From positions 1 through 64,000 of the IMG/VR virus record IMGVR_UViG_3300044716_000122: DNA of 64,000 nucleotides. One strand, 5' to 3'. Both the position numbers and the translations under genes were made by a program. Positions 16,026-23,164 of this stretch are shown one piece after another. The notes beneath the pieces are model-generated. The model had not been told where the DNA came from. It ran no database searches and saw only the letters and a list, made by a program, of their open reading frames with translations. This stretch comes from a virus. Position 1 is the first letter of the stretch, and each line of letters begins with the position of its first letter.

Positions 16026-16571
16026 ATGGGATCAACCACATTTTATCACAAAAGAACAGCTCCTAGTATGAAGGAAGCTTATAATCAATTAGTAGAAGAT
16101 GCTATTGATGAGTACGGTAATGATGCGTACAATGGAACTATTAGCACAACTAATGGTTTTGTAGACGTTACTAAGAAGTTTAAAGATTCAGGCAAAAAAC
16201 TAAGTGCCTTTATTGAGTCTGCAGAAGACGTTATGGACAAAAGAGATTGTTGGGGTATCTGCGTTCTAGAACCTAAGTTAAACAGCAACAAGATTAAAAG
16301 CCAAGTAGAAATAATTCCTCAGGTAGGTAGACGTGTTTGGGAAACTAGATACGAAGTACAAGCAGAAGGAAGACTTATTGGAAGTCATCCATTACAAGCA
16401 GGAGCAATTAAGATGGCCAGAGACTACACAGAACGTACTAAGGTTAGTACTCACGTTACTAGAGTTAATGTTTTAAAAGAAGGCGAGAAAAATGTAGCCT
16501 TTGTAAATTACAAGCCTAGTAGTGAAGAACGTCAAGGAGAATATGTACTCTTTGGTTGGGCAGCAGAATAA
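16026..16571 (+). CDS. Conserved hypothetical protein, 181 aa
   Basis: The N-terminus carries a block, SMKEAYNQLVEDAIDEYGND, followed by AYNGTIST, that I recall from small phage and plasmid proteins of unknown role. The remainder is strand-rich (VEIIPQVGRRVWETRYEVQA). No catalytic set is visible. The gene starts after the A/C-rich leader ACTAAAACAAACTAAACTAA, with no Shine-Dalgarno, and lies between polA and the NinB-like gene. Confidence 0.65.
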   Translation: MGSTTFYHKRTAPSMKEAYNQLVEDAIDEYGNDAYNGTISTTNGFVDVTKKFKDSGKKLSAFIESAEDVMDKRDCWGICVLEPKLNSNKIKSQVEIIPQVGRRVWETRYEVQAEGRLIGSHPLQAGAIKMARDYTERTKVSTHVTRVNVLKEGEKNVAFVNYKPSSEERQGEYVLFGWAAE

Positions 16572-16581
16572 TAATTAAACA

Positions 16582-17019
16582 ATGATTAACCGCATTTATA
16601 TGCCAGCTACTCTCTCCCTTAACATAGATGGAACTATTCATCTTAAGGGAGATAGAGAGTTGATGCAGTCGTACTTTAGAGAATTGACAAAAGGAGATCC
16701 TGCGGTGGATGTAGAAGTTTGTATAACTAGATTAGATTCTAAGAAAACAAACCCTCAGTTAGCTTATTTCTACAGCACCCTAGTACCTATCATCCGAGGA
16801 GGATTTGAAGCCCTTACAGGCGAAGTATACACCAAAGAAGAGGTAGTCACTTATCTTAAGGACAAGTTCTTCTACGAGGAGATTATGTTCCAAGGTCAAT
16901 TTATTAAAACACCACTCTCACTTTCTAAAGGAAAAAAAGAAGAAGTTAATGAATTTATTAAGCAAGTAATTAACTTTGCAACAGATACTCTTGGAGTGCC
17001 TGTACCTGAATTAAATTAA
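16582..17019 (+). CDS. ninB: NinB / lambda Orf-like recombination protein
   Basis: Lambda Orf (NinB) binds single-stranded DNA and SSB and helps load recombinases. The protein has the family's layout: an N-terminal strand pair, then KTNPQLAYFYSTLVPIIRGG (the RSxxQNxxYW-like helix), a central helix with EEVVTYLKDKFFYEE, SLSKGKKEEVNEFIKQVINF and the C-terminal ATDTLGVPVPE, matching the family's AAELGVxLPE ending. At 145 aa the length fits. Together with the NinG-like nuclease it makes a lambda-nin-type recombination pair in a non-lambdoid phage. Confidence 0.7.
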   Translation: MINRIYMPATLSLNIDGTIHLKGDRELMQSYFRELTKGDPAVDVEVCITRLDSKKTNPQLAYFYSTLVPIIRGGFEALTGEVYTKEEVVTYLKDKFFYEEIMFQGQFIKTPLSLSKGKKEEVNEFIKQVINFATDTLGVPVPELN

Positions 17020-17032
17020 TTAAACTAAACTT

Positions 17033-17299
17033 ATGTTATATATAATAGAACCAAGAACAGAAACAGACAGAGTGGAAGCCGTGGGCTTACCTGATGTCAA
17101 CTATCATTACGGTGAAAACATTGTTACCTACAATGACAACGAATCAGCAGAAAGTATTCAATTGGGTACTCTTGTTGATTGCAACGGAGTAACTTGTGTA
17201 GTTACTGAACTATCTTCAATGAAGTTTGGAAGAGTTATCTTAACTGTAAAACCAGTAGATGCTACTCCTAAAACAACTACTGGAGCTTTAATGCGTTAA
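17033..17299 (+). CDS. Hypothetical 88-aa protein
   Basis: The short, strand-rich soluble protein includes ENIVTYNDNESAESIQLGTL, then VDCNGVTCVVTELSSM and RVILTVKP, consistent with a small beta barrel. No family is recognised. It begins after the leader TTAAACTAAACTT and ends two bases before the next gene. Confidence 0.6.
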   Translation: MLYIIEPRTETDRVEAVGLPDVNYHYGENIVTYNDNESAESIQLGTLVDCNGVTCVVTELSSMKFGRVILTVKPVDATPKTTTGALMR

Positions 17300-17301
17300 T
17301 T

Positions 17302-17625
17302 ATGACTGAACAAGCTTTACGTTACAACACAGGCAAGAGAAGATGGACTTTAGTAGACTTTAAGTCTCTAGAGTCTATGGTTGAAGTCCTTGAGTATGGG
17401 GAAAACAAATATGATAAATGGAATTGGTGTAAAGGTATGCCAGTTTCTGCAGTAAGCGAAAGTTTACTTAGACATATGTTTGCTTTCCTAGATGGGGAAG
17501 ACAAAGACCCTGAGTCAGGAATAGATCACCTAGGACATGTTATGTCTAATGCTATGTTTCTCTCGTACATAATGAGAGAAAAGTCTCAATATGATGATAG
17601 AAGCCGTGAAACTCCAACTAAGTAA
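17302..17625 (+). CDS. dATP/dGTP diphosphohydrolase-like protein (DUF5664 type)
   Basis: Motifs of the DUF5664/dGTP_diPhyd N-terminal family are present: YNTGKRRWTLVDF, then EVLEYGENKYDKWNW, a metal-binding-like helix SLLRHMFAFLDGEDKDPESG and IDHLGHVMSNAMFL. Members are short all-alpha proteins related to MazG-type nucleotide hydrolases and are proposed to trim deoxynucleotide pools. At 107 aa it is a single-domain version. No adenylosuccinate-synthetase-like PurZ gene is nearby, so a 2-aminoadenine DNA pathway is not suggested by this window. Confidence 0.75.
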   Translation: MTEQALRYNTGKRRWTLVDFKSLESMVEVLEYGENKYDKWNWCKGMPVSAVSESLLRHMFAFLDGEDKDPESGIDHLGHVMSNAMFLSYIMREKSQYDDRSRETPTK

Positions 17626-17691
17626 CTTTCTTCATGGAACCAGAGGACAACGAGGTTATCCTTATTGGTTCTTTTATTTTATACCAACAAT

Positions 17692-17742
17692 AAGCATAAG
17701 TCGTACATCTTCATTATATGACTTGAACATACACTTATGCTT
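17692..17742. other. Intergenic 10-bp inverted repeat
   Basis: AAGCATAAGT (17692-17701) and ACTTATGCTT (17733-17742) form a perfect 10-bp inverted repeat with a 31-base spacer. They lie in a 155-base gap (17626-17780) that otherwise holds only a 19-codon frame from 17634. No T tract follows on either strand. A regulatory hairpin, operator pair or remnant is possible. Confidence 0.45.
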
Positions 17743-17780
17743 CCTTTGGTTTGTTTTAACCGTAACAATTGAAAAAAGAA

Positions 17781-18749
17781 ATGATTCTAAATCAAGATTA
17801 TCTAAGCAATACCGCAATAAGTCAAAGTAGGCTTAAAAAGATCCTACAACATCCTAACCTATACTTTAATTACGATCCTAAGTCTGACACAGAAGAACCC
17901 GCAGATGTAACATTGATAGGAGATGGAGTAGACTTAATTATTACACAAGGAGAAGAAGTCTTTCAAGAAGAATTTCTAATCAGCACAGTAGAAAGACCAA
18001 CAGCTCAGATGGGAGACTTTGTATGGAACCTATTTATCAATAGACATGATTCCAATGCAGAACAGATCGCATATGAGACTGTAGGGTTTAAAAGAGATAC
18101 TCTTCCTAAAGTAAGAGAGAGATTTGAGAAAGAAGGTAAAGCCTATTATGATCACCTAATTGAAGCAGATGGAAGAAAAGTAATTTCTCCAGCACAATTA
18201 GCTACAATCTATAATCTGGTAGAATCTCTTAAGAATCATCCCTTTAGTTCTAAGTTTATCTTAGGCAATGACCAATATAAAATCTTTACACAACAGGCTC
18301 TTACTTTTGAGTACTTGGGATTTGAGTGTAAGGCTCTATTAGATTTGGTAGTTGTGGACGTAGACAATAAGTTTTTATATCCTATCGACTTAAAGACTAC
18401 TACAACTTCTTTAAACTATTGGACAGAGACTCTTATGAAGTATCGTTATGATCTTCAGGGAGCATTCTATACAGAAGCTTTAAAGCAGTCAGACTTAAGT
18501 ATCTATGGAGAAGGTTTAACTGTTAAGAACTTCAGGTTTTTAGTAGAAAGCCAAAAATTCCCAGGTAGTCCGCTTATCTATGAGTTATCAGATGAAGCAA
18601 TGACTCTAGGTAAAGAAGGAGGAGTATATCAAGGTAAGACCTACGAAGGCTTTCATCAAGCACTAGAACGTTTACGTTGGCATATTGACAGTGATTTGTG
18701 GAACTATACTAGAGAAGACTATCAGAACAATGGAATCAGAATTGTATAA
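17781..18749 (+). CDS. RecE/Cas4-like PD-(D/E)XK exonuclease
   Basis: The protein begins like RecE/exonuclease VIII-type enzymes (LSNTAISQSRLKKILQHP) and has the nuclease core ECKALLDLVVVDVDNKFLYP followed by IDLKTTTTSLNYW, giving the D...D-x-K catalytic set, then MKYRYDLQGAFYTEAL, matching the conserved YxxQ helix. Such enzymes degrade double-stranded DNA 5'-3' to feed single-strand annealing. ATG 17781 was chosen; a TTG at 17769 is possible. With the Sak4-like ATPase, SSB and NinB/NinG it completes a recombination set. Confidence 0.78.
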   Translation: MILNQDYLSNTAISQSRLKKILQHPNLYFNYDPKSDTEEPADVTLIGDGVDLIITQGEEVFQEEFLISTVERPTAQMGDFVWNLFINRHDSNAEQIAYETVGFKRDTLPKVRERFEKEGKAYYDHLIEADGRKVISPAQLATIYNLVESLKNHPFSSKFILGNDQYKIFTQQALTFEYLGFECKALLDLVVVDVDNKFLYPIDLKTTTTSLNYWTETLMKYRYDLQGAFYTEALKQSDLSIYGEGLTVKNFRFLVESQKFPGSPLIYELSDEAMTLGKEGGVYQGKTYEGFHQALERLRWHIDSDLWNYTREDYQNNGIRIV

Positions 18750-19191
18750 TAAAGTAGTGAATACAAGTTTAAATAATAGCACAAGATTTCTAAGCCCCTT
18801 GATATTTACAGCAAGGGGTGAAGAATCTTTACGTGTATTGTTAAACTTTGGTTTAATTAATGTTTACGTAGATGACTACGGATACAAGTCTAAGTATCTA
18901 TACTGTCTTTTTTATTTGTTTAAACCTACAGACAAAGCTGCTTTTGAGGAATTCCAAAAGAAGATTACTAGCTTTGACTCTTTCTATGACTACTACGAGG
19001 TAGAAGACAAGATAATGTTTGTGTTCAGAGTTAATTCCATCTACAGAAGAGACATAGATCGTTTTAAACAGAATAGATTCCATGACATGTCAGATGATTA
19101 TAAGATTTTATTTCATAGAAATATAAAATTTAATGACATAGATATGGATATAAGAAAAGAAATCTATAGATTTGAAGAATACTTGACTTAA
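18730..19191 (+). CDS. Hypothetical 153-aa protein
   Basis: ATG 18730 lies within the last codons of the exonuclease gene (20-base overlap). The protein is rich in Phe, Tyr and charged residues (LYCLFYLFKPTDKAAFEEFQ, then FYDYYEVEDKIMFVFRV) and reads as an alpha/beta fold with a long C-terminal helix. No family is recognised. The stop overlaps the next start by one base (TAATG), so the three genes 17781-19643 are coupled. Confidence 0.65.
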   Translation: MESELYNKVVNTSLNNSTRFLSPLIFTARGEESLRVLLNFGLINVYVDDYGYKSKYLYCLFYLFKPTDKAAFEEFQKKITSFDSFYDYYEVEDKIMFVFRVNSIYRRDIDRFKQNRFHDMSDDYKILFHRNIKFNDIDMDIRKEIYRFEEYLT

Positions 19192-19643
19192 TGGCTTTTA
19201 TACAAGAATCTTATGATACATATAATCAGAAGGGAATCAAACTCCTTTCTGATTATATTGTTAGTAGGGGGTTTGAACTAATAGTTAAAGAAAAAGAAGA
19301 CTATAATATAGACATAATTGCATACAAGAATGGAAAGAAATACTTGTTTGAAGCAGAAATGAAGAAAGATAGAAGTATAACTACACCAGAAGATTTCTAT
19401 GATACAGTGTCTTTTTTATCTAGGAAGAAAAAGTTTGCAGAACAGAATGAGTTTATCTACTTTATAATTAGCAATATAAATGGGGGAGCTATAGGCGCTA
19501 TCTCTGATGTTATATTTAAAGAAGAACACAAGATACAGAAGCATATAAGCAAAGATGGTAGAAAAGGATATGAAGATTTTTATCAAGTACCAAGAGAACT
19601 TTGTAGATTTTTCCCACCTGAAGAATTTTTAGTAAACAAATAA
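19191..19643 (+). CDS. Small PD-(D/E)XK endonuclease-like protein
   Basis: The 150-aa protein contains a restriction-enzyme-like core: an N-terminal helix (GIKLLSDYIVSRGFELIV), then DYNIDIIAYKNGKKYLFEAE followed by MKKD, giving a D-x(10-15)-E-x-K pattern, and a strand FIYFIIS. This is typical of small phage nucleases such as resolvases, homing-type or host-DNA-degrading enzymes. The rest is short and basic. Substrate cannot be read from the sequence. It is coupled to the preceding 153-aa gene. Confidence 0.6.
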   Translation: MAFIQESYDTYNQKGIKLLSDYIVSRGFELIVKEKEDYNIDIIAYKNGKKYLFEAEMKKDRSITTPEDFYDTVSFLSRKKKFAEQNEFIYFIISNINGGAIGAISDVIFKEEHKIQKHISKDGRKGYEDFYQVPRELCRFFPPEEFLVNK

Positions 19644-19653
19644 AAAAATAGAA

Positions 19654-19935
19654 ATGAGCATAAAATTATTTGGACACAGAGTATTACTCAATCGTCCTAA
19701 GAAAGAAGAAAGACTTATCCAACTTACACCAGAGATGGAAGAGGAAATGAACATGAAAGAACTAATAGGTTTGAAGCACTTAGAAGTCTATACCATTGGA
19801 GAAGAAGTAACCAATGTAAAAGTAGGCGATGTAGTGTACGTAAACCTAATGTATCTTCAGTCTGCTGAACTAGTAGAAGTAGATGGTTCAGAAAGAATCA
19901 TGGTAAGAGATAGCGATATCGCATTCACTTGGTAA
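19654..19935 (+). CDS. GroES-like co-chaperonin
   Basis: GroES forms the lid of the GroEL folding chamber. The N-terminus KLFGHRVLLNRPKKEER matches the first GroES strand (D-R-V-x-V-x-R), and the C-terminal half VTNVKVGDVVYVN (52-64), VEVDGSERIMVRDSDIA (74-90) matches V-K-V-G-D-x-V and the final E-x-D-I-L-A strand pair. The central mobile loop (residues 22-40) is diverged, as in T4 gp31 and other phage versions that adapt host GroEL for capsid folding. At 93 aa the length fits. A role in folding virion proteins is an inference. Confidence 0.75.
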   Translation: MSIKLFGHRVLLNRPKKEERLIQLTPEMEEEMNMKELIGLKHLEVYTIGEEVTNVKVGDVVYVNLMYLQSAELVEVDGSERIMVRDSDIAFTW

Positions 19936-19953
19936 TCAATTAAAACTAAAGAT

Positions 19954-20280
19954 ATGTTATTCTATTACAGCGAAAAAGAAAAAATCGAGAATGGAGAAGA
20001 GATGGAACTTATCATTAAGAAAGGTTTCTCCTTTGAAATTAGTAAAGTCTTAATGACCTACCCTACAGACAATGGTTTAGCTGTTGTTTTAGACGGTAAT
20101 GCTGACAAACTTAACCCTGTAGACTATCAATATAAAATTGATCCTGCTACTAAGCAAAAAGTTCCAGTAAAAATCACTAAATTTGAAACCACCAGTGAGC
20201 CTATAGTTGTTGAATTGAAAGTAAAAGAAGAAATTCTTGCTTTCTTTAGCTTAACAGGAGGACCACAGGAGGTTAAGTAG
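19954..20280 (+). CDS. Hypothetical 108-aa protein, last gene of the plus arm
   Basis: The acidic, strand-rich protein (MELIIKKGFSFEISKVLM, NGLAVVLDGNADKLNPVDYQ, then KFETTSEPIVVELKVKEEIL) may form a small beta sandwich. No family is recognised. It is the last plus-strand gene, 37 bases before the bidirectional terminator. Confidence 0.6.
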   Translation: MLFYYSEKEKIENGEEMELIIKKGFSFEISKVLMTYPTDNGLAVVLDGNADKLNPVDYQYKIDPATKQKVPVKITKFETTSEPIVVELKVKEEILAFFSLTGGPQEVK

Positions 20281-20317
20281 TTTTAGTTTTTAGTTTATTT
20301 AGTATTTCCAACCAACC

Positions 20318-20347
20318 AAAAAGGGGCTCTTAATAGGGCCCCTTTTT
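20318..20347. terminator. Bidirectional terminator between the two arms
   Basis: The stem AAAAAGGGGC/GCCCCTTTTT with a 10-base loop carries T residues on both sides of the hairpin, so it can stop transcription arriving from the plus arm and from the minus arm. It lies exactly in the gap between the convergent genes ending at 20280 and 20348. Confidence 0.92.
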
Positions 20348-20578
20348 TTATAGTCTTATTACTCTTGGATGTTCTAACCCTTCTGCTAGGATGACATCTA
20401 ATCCTAGTATGCTTTCTATTGTTACATCATCCTCATCCTCTACTCCCATCTCTATGAGTAAGTCCTCAAACTGTTCTTCTGTGAGTAGGACTGCGTTAGG
20501 TCTCATTGCCTGACCATCCTTCTCTGAGTCTAAGTAGAACTGATTTATTAATTTATCTATATCTGCTAGGGTAATCAT
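20348..20578 (-). CDS. Hypothetical acidic protein, 76 aa
   Basis: The 76-aa acidic protein begins ITLADIDKLINQFYLDSEKD, then contains RPNAVLLTEEQFEDLLIEMG and EHPRVIRL. The RPNAVLLT-x-EE-x-x-x-LL pattern occurs in short phage proteins, but I know of no role. It is the last gene of the minus arm, 16 bases after the metallophosphoesterase, and ends at the bidirectional terminator. Confidence 0.6.
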   Translation of the reverse strand: MITLADIDKLINQFYLDSEKDGQAMRPNAVLLTEEQFEDLLIEMGVEDEDDVTIESILGLDVILAEGLEHPRVIRL

Positions 20579-20594
20579 AACTGTTTATTTGATT

Positions 20595-21929
20595 TTATTT
20601 AAAGCGAATATAAAACGAATATATTAAATCTGTATCTTTTTCTACTAAATCAAATGAAACTCCTGGATATCCTGGACCAAAATTGTTCATTACCCACTTA
20701 GAAGAGCCATACATAGACAATACGTTACGGTATCTAAACTTGTATACCTGTTGCATACTCTCTGTATGTAAGTCTCCTTTTACTATAGAAATATTTTTAT
20801 TATCTCCTAAGTTGTGGTGATCTATGTATTTATTAAGGAAATTTTCTGCTTTTTCTGTTAAGAAAAGGGGAAGACCATGCTTAAGATCTTCAGAATCTTT
20901 TCCATGAGTAAAGATAAACGTGTGTTTGCCATAATCAAAGTGTTCTAGGAACTTCTCCATTATCGTTACTTTGATAAATGGATAAGCTGTATTTAAATAT
21001 AAAGCTAATGCTTGGTTTGTAATATACCCAAAGGAACCTGCATGGTTATCCTCTGTCTGCATGATAGCATGAATGTTATTTGCAAGATTCTTTTCTTGCA
21101 ATTCATCGAAAAATCTTTTGTGAGCATAAAGGTAAGTCATAAAAGACTCCTTATTGTTCATGTTTTGCGGGAGTTGGTGTCCTCCTCTAGTAGTATGACC
21201 ACTCCAACCATCTAATGAATCCCCTAAATCACAAATAAACAAGTCTTCTAGTCTTCCAAAGGCTTTTACTTGTTTTTCTATCTCCTCTAATACCCTCATC
21301 ATACGTACTTCAAAGACATCTTCGTTGTACTCATTGTTAAAGATAGAGTTAGGGTGAGTAAGTGCTCCTACATGTTTGTCACTCATATAAACAAATAAAG
21401 CCTTCTTAGAGGCTACAGGAGTCTTTTTAGGAGTAGGGCAAGGACTTATGTTAGATTCTAAGAAAACCTCTCTTAGAACGTCTTCTATGTCTTGAGGTAA
21501 ACTATCCTCAGGCTTTATAGAAGCAAATAAGGCTGACACTAGCCAGCCTGAACTCTTTTCTTTACTCCAATATTGAACTAATCTCCACTTAGTAGTATCT
21601 ATTTTGTGGATCTTAATAATCTCTTCAGCAGATCTAGGTTGCTCAGAAACTAGTTTAGATACTTCTAGAGTGCCTTTATCTAAGTTTTCATCGTAAGTTC
21701 CTAAAGTATGATTAGACAACACATGAGAAGTAGGAGTTGGCTGATATAAAGAATCCTCTTTAAGTAAGTGAGCCATTGCTGTCCTCTTTAAGTCACGAAC
21801 TCTTTTTCCTCTCAGAAGATTGTTTATTTCTGGCTGATAGTTGAAGCGGATAGCAACTTCAACAGCTGTCTCGGTTGTATTTGGATTGTCAATGTAGTAT
21901 TGAACAATCTGTTTAGAGATTGAGATCAT
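20595..21929 (-). CDS. Calcineurin-like metallophosphoesterase
   Basis: After an N-terminal region of about 170 residues that looks like a DNA-binding or linker part, the metallophosphoesterase core appears in order: VYMSDKHVGAL (D-x-H), ICDLGDSLDGW (GD), QTEDNHAGSFG (in place of GNHD), FIFTHGKDSED and IVKGDLHTES (in place of GHTH). These bind two metal ions and hydrolyse phosphodiesters or phosphomonoesters; SbcD/Mre11-type nucleases share the fold. The gene is the first after the lysis cassette in transcription order. The substrate, nucleic acid or nucleotide, cannot be told. Confidence 0.8.
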   Translation of the reverse strand: MISISKQIVQYYIDNPNTTETAVEVAIRFNYQPEINNLLRGKRVRDLKRTAMAHLLKEDSLYQPTPTSHVLSNHTLGTYDENLDKGTLEVSKLVSEQPRSAEEIIKIHKIDTTKWRLVQYWSKEKSSGWLVSALFASIKPEDSLPQDIEDVLREVFLESNISPCPTPKKTPVASKKALFVYMSDKHVGALTHPNSIFNNEYNEDVFEVRMMRVLEEIEKQVKAFGRLEDLFICDLGDSLDGWSGHTTRGGHQLPQNMNNKESFMTYLYAHKRFFDELQEKNLANNIHAIMQTEDNHAGSFGYITNQALALYLNTAYPFIKVTIMEKFLEHFDYGKHTFIFTHGKDSEDLKHGLPLFLTEKAENFLNKYIDHHNLGDNKNISIVKGDLHTESMQQVYKFRYRNVLSMYGSSKWVMNNFGPGYPGVSFDLVEKDTDLIYSFYIRFK

Positions 21930-21939
21930 AGGCAGAGAG

Positions 21940-22320
21940 TTAAAGTATTAACCCTATGGTTAACAAAACTATAGCAAATAATCCACCTTTCAAAACATTT
22001 TTAAGTGTTTTAATCGTTTCTCCTTGTGATTTAACTTTAGTATCTAAGCGAACTATCTCTATTTTAGCGGTATCCAGGGCTTTCCTGAAGTTTGGAATAA
22101 TAGAATCTTTATATAAAGTTAACTGTATACTGTCAGTCTTAACAATCTTTTTAAGACTAACTACCCTTTCACGTGCTTGAATTCCTTTTAGGAACTCATC
22201 ATTCAACTCCTTTAGCGGTAAGCTGTCTAGAGATTGTGAGTAGGTACTTTGTGCCGTCAATATCAGGCATAGTGTCAATAGCAATCTGAATTGTATCATA
22301 CTTAAGGGTGATTTTTTCAT
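21940..22320 (-). CDS. Spanin-like secreted or membrane protein (outer or unimolecular type)
   Basis: The 126-aa protein has an N-terminal signal-like hydrophobic segment (FRLLLTLCLILTAQSTYS), a long periplasmic-type coiled-coil region (residues 60-105, KALDTAKIEIVRLDTKVKSQ) and a C-terminal membrane segment (LFAIVLLTIGLIL). Two membrane anchors joined by a coiled coil is the plan of a unimolecular spanin, which fuses inner and outer membranes at lysis. Cys18 could be lipidated but the preceding residues are not a canonical lipobox. The gene overlaps the neighbouring 105-aa gene by 122 bases in another frame, like Rz/Rz1. Confidence 0.6.
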   Translation of the reverse strand: MKKSPLSMIQFRLLLTLCLILTAQSTYSQSLDSLPLKELNDEFLKGIQARERVVSLKKIVKTDSIQLTLYKDSIIPNFRKALDTAKIEIVRLDTKVKSQGETIKTLKNVLKGGLFAIVLLTIGLIL

Positions 22321-22516
22321 AGGTTCTATACTCTTCGTGTTTTATGTGCTCTAAGGAGTCTAACTTCTCAAAGTAAGTATCATTTGCTTTATCTATAGAA
22401 TCAATAAAAGATATTACTTGGTTAGTATCTTGCTCTTGTACATACTCATATTTAAATAATAGGTATGCGATTACTGCAATAAAAAAAATATTAAGTTTTA
22501 CGCTTAGGTTCTTCAT
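22199..22516 (-). CDS. Inner-membrane spanin-like (Rz-type) protein
   Basis: The 105-aa protein begins with an N-terminal membrane helix (LNIFFIAVIAYLLFKY) followed by a charged periplasmic domain rich in heptad-like leucines (SFIDSIDKANDTYFEKLDSL and on). This is the layout of i-spanins. It starts 26 bases inside the 3' end of the holin gene, and the downstream partner starts inside it in another frame. The nested order holin, Rz-type and Rz1-like partner is typical of Gram-negative phage lysis cassettes. Assignment is by topology and context; sequence identity to Rz is not visible. Confidence 0.55.
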   Translation of the reverse strand: MKNLSVKLNIFFIAVIAYLLFKYEYVQEQDTNQVISFIDSIDKANDTYFEKLDSLEHIKHEEYRTYEKITLKYDTIQIAIDTMPDIDGTKYLLTISRQLTAKGVE

Positions 22517-22928
22517 CTTGGTGGTTGAATTTATGTTGATCTATTTTTTCTAGAATGTGAGAAAGGACACTATTATTAATCACTCCTACTGTATGAGCAT
22601 TTTTAAGTGCACTGATAAGTTGGAAAACGATAAAGGGAGCACAGAAAGTTTCACTTAACCAAAATGTACCATCAAACCCCTTCTCAATCATAAGAATAAC
22701 TGTAAGGATAACTACCCAAGCAAACAAAGTACGAAGTACTCTAAGTGCTTTTTTAGTTTGAAAACCAATCTTCTTAGTTCCTGCCCATACCCCAAAGAAT
22801 CCATCTAAGAATACTACTGCTACAATCGCTAAGTACTGCTCTGCATTATCTGCAGTCAAATGTAAAAAGTACGTTCCTAAGAAGGCTAAAAAAGTTGTAC
22901 TGAGGTATAGTAGTCCTGAGGTTTTCAC
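22491..22928 (-). CDS. Holin (phage holin family 4-like), GTG start
   Basis: The protein has three or four hydrophobic segments (LLYLSTTFLAFLGTYFLHL, YLAIVAVVFLDGFFGVWAG, LFAWVVILTVILMIE, FCAPFIVFQLISAL) and a charged C-terminal tail ending in DEEPKRKT. The motif FLDGFFGVWAGTKKI and the late HxxG...IxxxIDxHK-like segment match phage holins of the 4_1/TcdE-like group, which make the lesions that start lysis. At 145 aa the size fits. No ATG is available near the N-terminus; GTG at 22926-22928 is the start. Spanin-like genes follow directly; no endolysin is seen beside it. Confidence 0.75.
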   Translation of the reverse strand: MKTSGLLYLSTTFLAFLGTYFLHLTADNAEQYLAIVAVVFLDGFFGVWAGTKKIGFQTKKALRVLRTLFAWVVILTVILMIEKGFDGTFWLSETFCAPFIVFQLISALKNAHTVGVINNSVLSHILEKIDQHKFNHQDEEPKRKT

Positions 22929-22954
22929 TATTAAAAAATATTTATATGTTTAAA

Positions 22955-23164
22955 TTAATTATACGGATCCGCAGGAATGGGAAAATCAGAGTTATCTAAT
23001 GTAAGAAACTCAACGTTAACAAGGATATCAGAAAAGTTATCTAAAGAGTTCTTAGAACAAACATATCTTCCATCTAAAGTAGTAGCGTAGTTAAACTCTA
23101 TTTGTCCCCGTTTTAAACCCTTATTCTGGGTTGCTTGTTCTTGTGTTAATAGTATATACTCCAT
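22955..23164 (-). CDS. Small phage protein MEYILLTQEQA type, 69 aa
   Basis: The 69-aa soluble protein begins EYILLTQEQATQNKGLKRGQ and contains YATTLDGRYVCSKNSL. I recall similarly starting short proteins directly after the fibre genes of many Bacteroidota phages, without known function. Its ATG overlaps the stop of the LamG-like fibre gene by one base. Confidence 0.6.
   Translation of the reverse strand: MEYILLTQEQATQNKGLKRGQIEFNYATTLDGRYVCSKNSLDNFSDILVNVEFLTLDNSDFPIPADPYN

Noticed and set aside
17302-17625. Part of a 2-aminoadenine (Z-genome) pathway
   Set aside because: The dATP/dGTP-diphosphohydrolase-like protein alone is not enough; no PurZ or DatZ-type partner is seen in the window, and the polymerase is not obviously of the Z type.
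17591-17830. 79-codon plus-strand frame across the 17626-17780 gap
   Set aside because: It starts inside the preceding gene in another frame, runs into the exonuclease gene in another frame, and its translation has no protein-like pattern.
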